The position numbers and the translations under genes were made by a program. A stretch of DNA of 64,000 nucleotides from Pomacea canaliculata (taxonomy: Eukaryota; Mollusca; Gastropoda; Architaenioglossa; Ampullariidae). Shown piece by piece: positions 25,217 to 37,332 of this stretch. Under the pieces are notes generated by a model. It saw only the letters and a list, made by a program, of their open reading frames with translations, was not told the origin of the DNA and made no database searches. The stretch's first letter is position 1. Every line of letters starts with the position of its first letter. Location of the stretch: assembly GCF_003073045.1 (NCBI RefSeq), contig NC_037591.1, positions 27,933,319-27,997,318 on the forward strand. The letters run 5' to 3'.

Positions 25217-25326
25217 CCACCCAAAATAGCTGTGTCAGAAAGACCAGAGTTTTCTTCGTCTTGTCCAGGCAAGTGAATCTGGTATAAATAAAGACACCCG
25301 TGTCCGTCATCTCCATCTGTGATAAG
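25217..25326 (+). promoter_or_regulatory. Duplicated g4-type promoter and exon 1 without its own gene
   Basis: CCACCCAAAATAGC at 25217-25230, AAGACCAGAGTTTTCTTC, TATAAATA at 25283-25290 and an exon-like piece ending at 25326 (GATAAG|GTAAGA) match the g4 promoter and exon 1. No coding exon of g4 type follows. The next coding exon downstream is that of g7, which has its own promoter at 25953. It may be silent or serve as a second start for g7 by splicing to 26387. Confidence 0.7.
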
Positions 25327-25952
25327 GTAAGAATCGTCTTTTCAAATAACCTCATGTTTGACGGTTCTAAACATTTAGGTAGTAGGCAAATAATTTCAAG
25401 ATCAGATAGTTTTGAGTGGTGAAGCCCTCCACAAGAAAACAAAATCTCAACGTCCCAAATATATCAAATTTAAAAAAACTCATTAAAAAATCCAAGCTAA
25501 TCGTAATGAAAGCCTGTCGCTTTAACCACGTTGCTATAGAAACAGTGACCAAATCAATCAACAGTTAAGCAATTTTAATAACTTTACGTTTATTAAGCAC
25601 TGTGAAAGAACAAATTAAAAGATGAGGCATATAACAAATCAGTACACTATAATGAAAAAAAAACATAGTCGCTGCCAGTTCCAATCTTTTTTTATTCATT
25701 TATTTGGTGCGGGGACCTCCCTAGATGAAACAGATGACAGGACTCGAAACTATAGCTGGTCTTGCAAGGTAAGCTGTAGATACTGCATGACATAGATGGT
25801 CCACTCCTTTCATCAAATCATAAAGACGCCACCCGTCTTATCTCGATCTCGTACCCGAAATTGACCTTAGTGTTCTATGATCCACCCAAGATAGCTGCAT
25901 GAAAAAGACCCTAGTTCTTTTTGTTTCATTTTTCTCTGGTTACCAAAGCTTG

Positions 25953-26009
25953 TATAAATACAGTCCACAAACAAACGTCCATCATTCTCGTTGGTGTCTG
26001 AAGGAAAAG
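25953..26009 (+). promoter_or_regulatory. g7 TATA box and non-coding exon 1
   Basis: TATAAATA at 25953-25960; exon end at 26009 (GAAAAG|GTAAGA). TCCACCCAAGATAGCTGCAT lies at 25881-25900, followed by AAGACCCTAGTTCTTTTTG. Confidence 0.8.
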
Positions 26010-26397
26010 GTAAGAAAGTCTTCTTCCCAAAGAATCGTAAACAATCTGACGGGAGGGAAATTAATTAACTTATCTATAAATGTTTTAAAGCTAGTGTATT
26101 ATCAAGTTGCAGAATAGTTTACGAAAAGATGCATATCATCTAAGACATGTTTCACTGAAAAACACAATTGTAAAGATAACAAATAAGCAGATGTGTAGGA
26201 AAGAACCTTCCACCAGCAGTAAGACCGGTACAACAGACGCTCGTATTTCACAAGGAATAAAACTAAGAATAAGGATTGTAAATGACATGTTACACTGTGA
26301 ATTATCCAGCTCCACTATTGCTGTACAAACCACTCGTATGTTTGTTGTCGTATGTTTCAATCTTTATCACTATTTGTCTTACTTAGTCTTCATCACG

Positions 26398-27210
26398 ATG
26401 AGGTGCCTTCTCGTCCTCGTTGTCGTCTGCACTGTCGCTTACGCTCAGGGTCCAAGTGGACATGGTCCAGGTGGAGAGCATGGTGACCCAGCAAGTACGC
26501 CAGAAATGTTGTTGTTCTCAATAATCATTAATATTTGTTGTGATTGTCATATTTAAAAGATTTGTGTAAGCTGCAAATTTGTCAGCATCCGAAAAGGCAT
26601 CGGCAAATACATTTGATGCTTTTTATACGACACTAAACATAGTTTAGGCAACATTATACATAGTAATCAAGATACCCAGCACTACACAAATCACTGACGT
26701 GGCGGTTGTGATGGCAGTTCGCCTGGTAGCAGACGAGGTCCACGCTCTCCTTCAAGCCACCCCATCCCTGACCGTGGCCGAGTGCACAACCAAGTGTGAC
26801 GCCGTCTTCGCCCTCGATGCTCCACAGGACGAGACCCTGACTGACCGCGACTGTGCCTTCGAGTGCAGACTGTAAGTCTGCAGCTGCCTCTACCATTACA
26901 TTAATATACTCACCTGTGTGTAAACACGTGTGTATGAATCTTTGCACGCGTGTACGTATATCCGTTTGTAGGCATGTCTGTATGTATGAGAGTATTTATA
27001 AAATGAGCGGTATTGGTTCAGTTAGGTATATATTGCAGCATAACCTTTGTCTTTTTTTTTTAGTTAATTCCTTATGCATTATTCAGTTTATGTATAAATG
27101 ATGGTAAACTATTAACAATCTACTATTTTTTCAGCCAAATTGAAGGTCCACCCTCTGGTCCACCCCCACATGGCTCTGGTGAGCCCCCACATGGACCTGG
27201 CGACCGTTAA
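26398..27210 (+). CDS. g7: secreted CX3C-domain protein
   Basis: Coding exons are 26398-26494, 26718-26871 and 27135-27210, giving 108 residues; exon 2 begins at 26387. The signal peptide is MRCLLVLVVVCTVAYAQ, with a GPSGHGPGGEHGDPA linker. The domain begins IRLVADEVHALLQATPSLTV and ends LTDRDCAFECRL. The tail is LQIEGPPSGPPPHGSGEPPH and beyond. AATAAA lies at 27322. It shares the 5' half of exon 3 with g5 and the 3' half with g8. Confidence 0.92.
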
Positions 27211-27734
27211 GGTCATCGAGAGGCGAGATGGTTTCCTACACCATGCAGTACTTTACATGGGCAACTACTAATTCCGCTTAATGAAGGAGTGGAATATACA
27301 AGAAACTGAATCTGTTTGTTCAATAAACATAAACAAATTTACTGACGTGTGACTCTTATTTTCTTATGCATATCATGTGTATGTGTGTGTGTTTAATCGA
27401 GCGAAAGAGAAACTGGGTGAATTTTTCTTGGGATTTTTTTTTATCCTTTCGTCAAGCACCTTAATTAATCATCCTTTCTCTCACGCTTAAGTGATCCTGA
27501 TTCCACACATGTTGTAATCTTATACTACTTAACAACATCAAGATGGCGGCCGCTCCGTCTACGCGAGAGAGTTTCTACTCTCCTTGAGATTTTCGGACCA
27601 TCCCCTCTTCTTTTCGAACCTTGAACATGAATGACTGCAACTAAGTGACCTATGAGGAAGAGAGGAAGAAGAGGTACACAGATATGGACTGGATAACAAG
27701 CAGCGAATGCCACCACGAGAGGTATTATTATCGT

Positions 27735-28830
27735 ACTGTGCTACTCGCCAACACTGAGCAACAAGATGGATGAGCTGGAGGCGCATGTCTTGTGTATGAA
27801 GGAGTATAGTGAGACCTGTCTGTTTACTTTCACCGAAAGGTGGCTAAAAGATAATGATCGTGATGAACTGTGGATTTGGTCTCCCATATCGCTGGGACCG
27901 CTCAGCAACCATCACCGGTAAATCCACATGAGGGGCTGTGTGGTTGTATGTCAACGAAAGGTATTGTAAAACTGTTGTGTGGAATTTCCCCAACTGTTTT
28001 TTCAGTGGTGTATATCCACCTTAGAGGGAAGGAGGGCAATCACTGATATGACACAAGACTTGACTCCTTGTCACCAAATGTATCCTGGACGACTTCAACA
28101 GCTGTGATCTGAAAGATATTTTAAAAACGGATGACCAGTATGTGACCTCTCCAACATCCCAGAAACACACCAAACTGGATTGATGTTATGACACAATCCG
28201 TGCAGCATACAAAGCCAAGCCTGTGCCATCTTTGGGGCTTCCTACCACCCCAGTGTGTTTCTGGGCCCCGGGTACAGGTCTTTGTGTGTCACTTGTCTCC
28301 GATAACGACATAGGTATTTCTGAAGTCTGTGACGGAAAAGCTAAAACGAGTCAAGGTTAAAAGTTGCAGGGGCTGATGGGATAATGACAATGACAATGAC
28401 AATTCTTTATTTACGAGAGGTAAAATAAGCAAGAGGTAAAATGAGATCTGTAGATCTGTGGGCGTGTTGAAACACTCCACCCACCTGCACAAAACATCTC
28501 TTTCAACTCTCTCTCGACTCTGGGCACATTCCAGCACTCTGGAAACTTTCCAACATCGTCCCACTCCCCAAAAAACCTAATACTAGTCAGCCTAATGATT
28601 TGTGGCCACTACCACTAACCTCCCTCGTAATGAAATCTCTCGAGAAAATTGTCAAAAATCTCATTTCAACATCTGAAGAGAGTGAATTGGACCCTCTGCA
28701 AGTTGCTTATAGGAAGAGATGGGGTGTTGACGATGCCAAGTCGTTGTGTACGGTGGTGCGACGAGAACATTCTAGAGTTCAATGTAGACAAAACAAAGAA
28801 GTTATGTGTGATAGTAAGTCTCATTAAAAC
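27735..28830 (+). mobile_element. Rex1-like LINE fragment (endonuclease and part of reverse transcriptase)
   Basis: Plus-strand frames give pieces of an apurinic-type endonuclease (FTERWLKDNDRDELW, then LDDFNSCDLKDILKTDDQYV, an analogue of the GDFNHC motif) and of a reverse transcriptase (GHIPALWKLSNIVPLPKKPN, then SLEKIVKNLIS and DENILEFNVDKTK). This matches my knowledge of Rex1/Babar-type elements in the CR1 superfamily. A short insertion-like segment with repeated GACAAT lies near 28382-28405, and the palm segment is largely missing. The copy is 5'-truncated, internally deleted and dead. It separates the convergent genes g7 and g8. Confidence 0.8.
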
Positions 28831-29180
28831 AACCTGATCCTTTCATCTTATTTAAGTAAGCCTTGCCGCCATCCAAAGTGTGTAGCTGACATATTCACAT
28901 TCATTCACGAGCAGTATATTTTTTTTTTTTACAAATAAATTATGGTCCCGTTAGCTGAGATGGACTTCGAGGCCACTCCGTTAGGTAAAACTGAAATTTA
29001 GCAATGTCGACACAGGAAGAATTTGTCGCTTCTCTTGTTTAAATTCAAGCATAATATTATACATGTATATGACCATTCACAGAAGAATAAAACAAACGCA
29101 CACACAAACAATGAAACAATGGAGCCAACATACACAGAGTTAAAGTTATACAAGAATACGCGTCACACAGCAGGAAATTA
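28831..29180. other. Spacer between LINE fragment and g8
   Basis: AT-rich spacer with a poly-T run near 28920. No gene seen. Confidence 0.4.
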
Positions 29181-29305
29181 TTTCATGTTTATTTATTAAA
29201 CAGTTTAATGTTATTCCATGTTATTATTCGAGTGGAATAGTCATCTACTGTTGTCCTCTAAAATGACTGCATCATGGAGGACACATGTCTCGCCTCTCTG
29301 TGACT

Positions 29306-30372
29306 TTATCGGTCACCAGGGCCGTGTGGGGGCTCACCAGAGCCGCGTGGGGGAGCACCAGAGGGTGGTCCTTCGATTTGGCTGAAATAAATTTAACATT
29401 TGTTAATAATTGGATGTTCAAGGTGTTCAGAGTCTAAATGAATTAAAAGCTCTCGAAAAACATGGGAAACTTTCGGTCTGCATGTATTTCTGGGACGAAG
29501 AATGAAATCAAATGCGTGTAATTATAATTATTACAGCTTACATGTTGCAGTGAACAGTAAGGTGCTGAATATGAAGCCTGTTAATATGTCAGGCAGCAGT
29601 TGCTGTTTGCAGCAGAGAACGTAGTTTGTAGAAATGTTAAATGAACAGGAAACTCATCTGACATCAGAACTGTCAATACTCGCAATTTTTTGCTCATTGG
29701 TTACGCCTTCTGTCCTAATTAATGTCATAGTGAGTTTTTAGTCGGGTAACTGCCAAGCAATTGTGTTAAATATATTAAGAGTAGGAGCACCATTAACAAA
29801 AACTGACCATCACTCAGTCAGTCATGCAATTATACATAAAGATATAAATACTAACGAACTTAGTATGGAGGAAGTTGCAGACTTACACTCTGCACTCGAA
29901 GGCACAGTCGCGGTCAGTCAGGGTCTCGTCCTGTGGGGCATCGAGGGCGAAGACGGCGTCACACTTGGCTGTGCACTGATCCACGGTCAGGGATGGGGTG
30001 GCTTTGAGGAGGGCTGCCACCTCGTCTGCTACCAGACGCTCTGCCAACACAACCGCCACGTCAGTAATAGAGTTGGTAATAAAAAAGGGTTTTATAACAG
30101 CTGGCTAAACCTAGTGCTTGTAATTTTAAATGGGTTTGAGATGGTGATTCACAGTATGTATGACTTGAAGATATCACAGCATTTTCGTTACTTTCTTATC
30201 AATTGCTTAGAAGGATGAAAATTTTGTGAAAACCCATAATTATTCGAGAAACGACTAATAAGAACAACAACATTTGTTGTGTACCTGCCGGGTTACCGTG
30301 CTCGCCATGTCCACCTGGACCCTGAGCGAAAGCGACAGCGCAGACGACAAGAAAGACGAGAAGGCACCTCAT
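29306..30372 (-). CDS. g8: secreted CX3C-domain protein
   Basis: Minus-strand coding exons are 30372-30285, 30040-29887 and 29381-29306, giving 105 residues. The signal peptide is MRCLLVFLVVCAVAFAQ, with a GPGGHGEHGNPA linker. The domain begins ERLVADEVAALLKATPSLTV and ends LTDRDCAFECRV. The tail is LQIEGPPSGAPPRGSGEPPH and beyond. AATAAA lies at 29193-29188. It is convergent with g7 and shares its exon 3 end and tail structure, so an older inverted duplication of a g7-type gene is likely. Confidence 0.92.
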
Positions 30373-30934
30373 TGTGATAAAGACTAAAACAAGAGATTGA
30401 AACAGATGGCAAAAAATTTTTAATTTTCACAGAACTGCTTCACTAGATTCTTTAGTGTGTAAGGCCACTTCACTTTCTCACATACAAATGTCCCGAGTAC
30501 TGGTTTGGCTAGCCAACCTTTCTTGGAGTCTACCCGTCTACCTATTGACCATCTTCACATTTATGTCGTCTGGTGACATCCTCTTGCAATGATGTGCATC
30601 TCTTTTACACTGTCATTTAATTGTGAAAGTTATATATATATATACTTTCAACGGGTAGCAATGAACAGTTAATTTCTATCACTTGAAAGGGTTTGTGACT
30701 TTAGGACAGTCACAAAATTTTTCGCTGTCGTTGAGAACAGAAAAACATGTTAGCCAATCTTTAGGATTCACTTGGCTTACACTGAAAGGTACAACAAACG
30801 GTAGTTTACTTTTGAGATATTAAGAAGATAATAGAGGAAGAATTAAGAAAATATTAATGAAGATTATTTTCTCGCTAAAGTTATTTGCTAGTGTCTAAAC
30901 TTTGATAACAAACAAATGCTCGAGACCTTCTTAC

Positions 30935-31050
30935 CTTTGTCTGAAGACGAGGGTAATGGACATGTATTGGCCTGTGCTTATATATGCTTCGCTTTCCACA
31001 GAAGATGCGGAGAAAACCATGGTCTTCATTGATGCAGCTATCTTGGGTGG
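30935..31050 (-). promoter_or_regulatory. g8 promoter and non-coding exon 1
   Basis: TATATAAG (30985-30978) precedes an exon ending at 30935 (ACAAAG|GTAAGA). Upstream, on the minus strand, are GATCCACCCAAGATAGCTGC (about 31052-31033) and GAAGACCATGGTTTTCTCC. Confidence 0.8.
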
Positions 31051-31099
31051 ATCATACAACTGTGGGGTCAGTTTTAAGTTATAATCGAGTTCAGGTGGA

Positions 31100-33660
31100 C
31101 GCCTTTTCTTTCCCCCAATTTTCCGAAAAGCAGGGTGTGTGTGTTTTGTTCTTTTTAAGGGGGGCTGTCTGTGTGTGCGCAAGCGTGCTTGTGTTTTCCT
31201 ATGTCTGTTTGTCTGCGGTTGTGCATATGAATGTGTGTCTATATTCTTGTGTGTGTGTGTGTGTGCACAAGTGAGAGAGTGAGTGAGAAAGAGATGCTGG
31301 ATACATTATGATTGTTTTCTTTTTTGTCTTTTCCCACGCGCGTCATTAATCCCTTCAAATATATTAACCTCAAACCCTATTTTTAAAAAGAAAAATATCG
31401 GATTCATATGTGTGCGCCAGTGTGTGGGTTCGTATGCATGTTTTTCTTTCGTGTATTGCACGTGTGTGTGTGTGTGTGTAAGCGCGCGTGCGAGAGAGAG
31501 AGAAAGAGAGAGAAAGGAAGCGAAGGGCAATGATTTATCTATCTTCTGGTGCTTCCATGTATTCATGAGTGTCTGTAGGTGTGTTAGTGTGTGACATAAT
31601 CTTTAGGGTCACAGGTCAGGTTACAAATGGTAACATTATGTCTGGGCGTTACAATTTCTGCTGGGCTTCATACTGCACCACGATAAATAACCCCGCAGAC
31701 AAGCTACCCTTTAGGAGAACCTTCGAGGCCATGTCGGGGAGCGGCACCAGGTCATGATAAGATGGAACATACAGGCAGGTGGACAAATCGTTCTCGCTAT
31801 TATTCAGCCTGCGACAGCAGCAACACCCAAAGTCCATGCACAGCGGCACCCACAAACCCTGAGCACCCGACATGGGGCAAGAAATGCTGACAAAGACGTA
31901 AGAATGCTTGATAAGAGCGCGCGTGCACACACACACATGAACGCGCGCATTAAAAGACATACAAATGAGTGCCTGCACGAGAGAAATGGGGTGAGTGGCT
32001 TCACGCTGGCCAGATGCCCTCCACCGCCGGCAGTAAGGAAGCTTGCTGACGATGAAAACTTAATACAGTGTCAGGGCATGGACGTGTATAGGTGATCGCT
32101 GTCTGTCTGCCAAGACCAACTCTAGCCTCTTGCGCAGTTCCCCGCTGTTAGTCTCGGCGAGCCTTAACAATGAATGTGACTAAACCGGAAGCTTTGTACA
32201 CTCCTGCCTCGTTTTAGTAGTTAACTGGAAAAAATCGTCTGTCAGCAGTCCAGTAATACAAGTTCGTGGTCAGGGGGTGCAAATAATCTGAAGCCACGCG
32301 TTACAGATATTCGTGCAGGGAATCATGGACATGCACGGCAGTCATTGAGGTTTGGTACCGAGTAATGTCACTGGACATAAGCAGAGGCTACAACACATAT
32401 ACAAGCACGCGCAAATACTCACGAGAACGTACACAAAATAGATACAAGCATGCACATACACACATCAAACCATACGCACATACAGTCATCTAGGCTTACA
32501 CACAGGCACTTATACAAATATGTACACCTGTAATTATACACATAGAAAGACGTTTACATGAAGTAGCACGCTTGTACATGCAAAGTCACAAGTGCATGCA
32601 GTGTAAAGTACAGACACGTTGTGCTGGGGAATATTTGTAAATGTTATCGATGTTTTGTATCCTGTCTATAACATTATTTTACATTTTTTCTGTTGTCTAT
32701 ACGACCAGTGTACTCTTCGTTTGCTTGCTATACGTGGTTTACCATCTTTCATGAGATTTACTGGACTCGCCAGACCAGTGAAGACGTTGGAAAACATTTG
32801 AAAATTGCGCGGAAATGTAAACTGCCTTGGAAACGATCTGGACCTGGGGCCTCGCTATCTCCACCTGTTACTCAGCTCTCTCACCTGACAGACGTCAGTC
32901 CTGCGGACATGATTCATCCATCTCGAAGGAGAAATCAAGTTTTTTCGTTAGGACCAAAGAATGCGTTAAAAAGGCTCGTGTGGTCCATATTTATCTTTCA
33001 CATTCTCTTTTTTGCTTATCGACTGCTACTGCTACTAAAGTGTCTCCATCTTTATCTCTCACAACGGCTCATCATCTCTCTCTCTAAAAAAAAAATTAAA
33101 AACAAGCAAACTAAACATTTGTTATGATAGTTCTAGGTCCAGATGAGATTTGCAGAAATTTTTCACGTGATCATGTCATGTGACCTTACTAATTGATAAA
33201 CATGGTGGCTATGCAGCTATGTCAGTCTGTTAGAACTAGTCATTAGCTCGTTTTCAAATATCACTGCAAAGTCAGTTCTCCCCGCCATTATCCTCACCAA
33301 CTGACTATTGGAGGAGCTGAGACAGTTGTACAGATATGGTAATCAACGCCTAATAATCCTTCATTCAAGGATTTCATTTTGAAACTAACGCCTGCCTTCT
33401 CCTTTAATATCTTTCGTTTCCGTTTTGTTGTTAACTCTGTTGGTACCAGTAATCCAGCAGAATTTTATTTGTTGTTTAAGTGTTCAACGTATATACCGTA
33501 GGTTTCTCTTTTTTTAAAGACAGGAAGGACAAAGGCCGAACGCCATTGTAATTGTGGTGACTGTAATAAGGGTGGAGTCTTTAAAGATCATTACGCAAAC
33601 ACACGCCCGCAGCCTCACTCATCGTCTGACAAAGAAATGCATGCAAGTCACGTGTAAACA
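31100..33660. other. Spacer between g8 and g9
   Basis: This spacer holds TG- and CA-rich tracts (31240-31290, 31460-31520, 31910-31960), a dispersed repeat at 32078-32275, and a stretch near 31649-31790 with higher GC and an open minus frame that I could not identify. No exon of the family was found. Confidence 0.5.
32078..32275 (+). repeat. Dispersed repeat B, copy 1
   Basis: This segment closely matches 38827-39022 in the same orientation. Shared blocks include CATGGACGTGTATAGGTG, GCTGTTAGTCTCGGCGAGCC and GTTTTAGTAGTTAACTGGAA. It is non-coding and lies outside any gene here. Confidence 0.85.
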
Positions 33661-33746
33661 GAACGAATTCTGTTTATTGAAAAAACGGACAGTCACTTCT
33701 TTTCTTTTATCAGTCAAGCCTGAACTCGACGCCTTTCGTTGACTGT

Positions 33747-34654
33747 TTATGGGCCATGAGAGGCACGTGGTGGGCCAGTCGGCTCTCCATGGATTTGCCT
33801 GAAAACAAATTACAAAAGACTCGGTAAGTCATCGTGAAATGACAAATCCGTCGAGTGTATGCTTAGATACAAAGAGGCTGTCACTAAACGTCCTACTTTG
33901 ACTGTTAAGGAGGCAACACAAACGGTCAGACTGAATGAAGCGCACATATTAGCTTTGAATCTCCGTCTCATCCCTCTAGTTCTATCCCTTTCTGCGAAAT
34001 GACACCAGAAAATTAAAAACTACCGACTGCACCACCTTGGGTGTTCCAGTATGGCGGCGCCAGGATCTGTCCAGTAGTTTCGGTAAGGTGGACTTACCTC
34101 TGGCACTCCCTGGCACAGTCTTGGTCGGTGAGTTCTTCCTCCCGAGGAACATCCAAGGCGAAGACAGCATCGCACTTGGCCGTGCAGTCGGCTACCGAGA
34201 GGGTTGGGGTGGCCTGCAGCAGGGCATGGACTTGGTCTCTCACCAGGCGGGCTGGCGGCACAACATCCACCCGAGGTTGTCAGTGTTATCAAGCAAATAG
34301 CATGTTTCAATATCGATATGACTTCTGCAGAAGGCTACAGTGGTGTAAAGTTTAGCATGACAAACTTGTAAAGACTGTAATGGAAGTGATTTTGATCACT
34401 GTACTGGAGGTGGCATGCGGGAACCAGTCACTCCTTGAAGTCAACTGACTTATGTTTCATTTGTATGGTGCCAGTCAGTTGATGATAAATGGAGAAATTT
34501 TAAATATTAAAAGCCTTTGAGCAGTAGAGTCCATTAAATGACTTTTTATGACGGTTAATGAGAAAATATAGAATATCGTACCAGCTGGGTCACCATGCTC
34601 TCCCTGAGCAAAGGCAACCGCGCAAACGGTGGCGAGGATAAGTATGCACTTCAT
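33747..34654 (-). CDS. g9: secreted CX3C-domain protein
   Basis: Minus-strand coding exons are 34654-34582, 34251-34098 and 33798-33747, giving 92 residues. The signal peptide is MKCILILATVCAVAFAQ, with a GEHGDPAG linker. The domain begins ARLVRDQVHALLQATPTLSV and ends LTDQDCARECQR. The tail is QIHGEPTGPPRASHGP. AATAAA lies at 33678-33673. The protein is intermediate between the two groups: linker and Pro/Gly/His tail recall g5-g8, whereas LDVPREEELTD is shared with the g10-g15 group. Confidence 0.9.
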
Positions 34655-35158
34655 GACTGTAACACAAGACGGGGACATGTCTATGTTTTGAAGAACAGTA
34701 AAGAAGTATTTAGCATAGGGAATACTTCAGTGTGTAGCATCAGGAATTATAAACACAAGTAAAAACAGCAGAGACTAAACAAGTACATTCTAGAATCAGC
34801 AGTTGATCATTCACAATCTTCTCTTCTATATCTTATTCTTCTAATTTTTTTCTCTATCTTCATTATTTGCAAAACAGCTGGACAGTCTCAACATCTGGAA
34901 GCAGTAACTCTTCGGAACTTCTGAAAAAGCCGCGTTTAGTGTGTACAGGTTACAGGTGCGACACGTCGCTGGAAGGACTTTTGCCGACATAAATATCGCG
35001 CTTAACATCAACTTAGTTCCTGGCGAGACATCTGTGTGTAGCAGGAACACAAGTCTGTGAAACATCTAAATAGAATTTCTTACAGACCCGAGCAAGAGCA
35101 GATTCTGGCACGTGTCACGTGACAAAGGAAGACCTGGCAATGAAAACATGTATCTTAC

Positions 35159-35213
35159 CTTCTCGGAAGATGTCTTGGAAACGTTGGAATCTTGCACTGC
35201 GCTTTTATGTATA
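35159..35213 (-). promoter_or_regulatory. g9 TATA-like box and non-coding exon 1
   Basis: TATACATAAAA (35213-35203) is a weak TATA box. The exon ends at 35159 (GAGAAG|GTAAGA). I do not see the CCACCCAAGATAGC element here. Confidence 0.6.
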
Positions 35214-36268
35214 CCAAACCCTCATTGCCAGAGATAAGTCAGCGAAACTTTGGCCTGTCCTACAAACAGAATATTTTTATGAAGTTTATTATTGGGGTTT
35301 TGCTATCTAAGTGACACAAACGAATGTTTAGTGACGCACCCACAGCTGGTCGTTCGAATTATCTAAAGGGCAGTAATCCTTGATCTGGAACTGAGGAGAA
35401 AGGTAGTTTTTTTCAAAAGATGTGCATTTTTTCTTATTTTGCTTAATCTGATGACACTGCTTTGTAACATTGAAAAGCACAGGGTGTCTGCCTTAGCAGA
35501 TAAAGAAAAAATTCAATGACTAACCCAGAGAAGATTAAGAGTAGCTTGTTACACATACAAATCAGACATCCTCAGATATTGAGTTGCAAAAGTGATGATA
35601 ATAGCATTATAATAAATGCCCTTTCTCTCTGCTGTTGTAATGAATACTGTCTCATCTTACAATGAATACTGCTTCCCTCTCGTGTTACAATATGCATTGT
35701 GAGAAGGGTGCAGAAATGTTATGCACCTCATCCTTCTGGAATGTGGTCTGTTTTCGTAACAAGGGACATAATTTAACTGATATCCTTTACTCTTCATTGC
35801 CAGTTGACAAAGTGAAAGAAGCAAATTTGTTCAAATCTGCAAACCTGTTTGTGCCTGACACATGCAACTTGCATAATTTATGGTGTGCTGTAATCTTTCT
35901 TTTCCCAGAATAAAAGACTCGTGCAGCGAAAAAATGGACTGAATGTTAAAAAACAACTACAGCGCCAAGACACACGAACTACAGAAACTAGAAAGGTTTC
36001 TCTAACCGTGGCAAACAAAGCAATTTTCTGTCCCGTTTTTGATTGCTGTACATGCAAAACATATATTTTTTTAAACTGATCTCATATCTTTGCCCAATTT
36101 CATTTACAAAGTCTATTAGGTCTTCTTTTTAGTTGCGTTAACAAGTGCTTGCATGTATGCACGATTGTGTGTGTGTGCGCGCGCTCATGTAGGCAGATGG
36201 GCGGGTGGGTCGATAAGTGGGCTTCTAAATCTGTACGATTCTCGCTAATTGCCGAATCTTTCAAATAC

Positions 36269-36435
<167 letters not shown>

Positions 36436-36802
36436 TGTGTATAAACATATTTATGGACTGCAAACTTGTCAGACATTGTCATCCATTCGGACATCACGAA
36501 GACATCACGTGAAGGTGGGGGACCAGCCCCTAGTTTCTGCCAGACTTATCGCAGTGCCGCTTATCTGAACATGCCTAACCACTCACCTGGAAGGTGCACG
36601 GGACTCTCACTGTCTTATTTGGCTGTTGTCTTGCTTGCCTGGCCGTGACCTACCTTTCTGAGCCGCCCTACAGACCAGCTGCTGGTTCCTTCGCTTTGCA
36701 GGTCTTATGGTCGCCACAAATCAGAGCTCATTTTATTTTGTTCGCACTCTCACTTTGCAATATGCATTGCTTTATGAAGCTGATATTTAATGGAGGCATT
36801 AT

Positions 36803-36905
<103 letters not shown>

Positions 36906-37332
36906 CGTTTGGCGCGTTTGCATGCAATTTTGTCACTCTACTACATTCGGAATTTCCAAATCCAGACAAGTTTCAACTCTATGTCTTCTCTAATTTTGTA
37001 GTTTGCAATGACTTTATTTTTACTGAGTCCTAACTATTGTCCTTTCAGGGTCACATTACTGATGATTTTCTCTCTGCCGTTTTTGTTTTACTTTTTTGTT
37101 GCATTTTGTTTTTGTCGTCGTTTTCGACAAAAGAAACCACGGATAATAAAAAGAATATAAAAATGAAACTTCAAAAAAGGTTAATTGTAGTAGAAATAGT
37201 TAAGTTGCAGGGTGGGGTGAGGGTGGAAATAGTCTCTTTAAGCTCCTAATGACTTTCGCAAGAGTAGTATTTAGTCTTTCCATTGGAGATCCAAATAGCG
37301 AACACATTCTCATTTTTACATTAGACAAAAAA

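Larger units (their letters stand above)
22538..25422. repeat. Large palindrome, right arm
   Basis: Reverse complement of 19173-22080. It carries g6 whole and a copy of the g4 promoter and exon 1 near 25283-25326. The arm stops inside what corresponds to g4 intron 1, so no g4 coding exon was copied. Confidence 0.9.

Noticed and set aside
28940-28990. tRNA-like or SINE-like box motifs (TTAGCTGAGATGG and TTCGAGGCC)
   Set aside because: The spacing between the A- and B-box-like parts is far too short for an internal pol III promoter.
31649-31978. Minus-strand open frame containing LLKGSLSAGLFIVVQYEAQQ
   Set aside because: Part of the frame looks protein-like, but the rest is low-complexity and I found no partner exons or family, so no gene is called.
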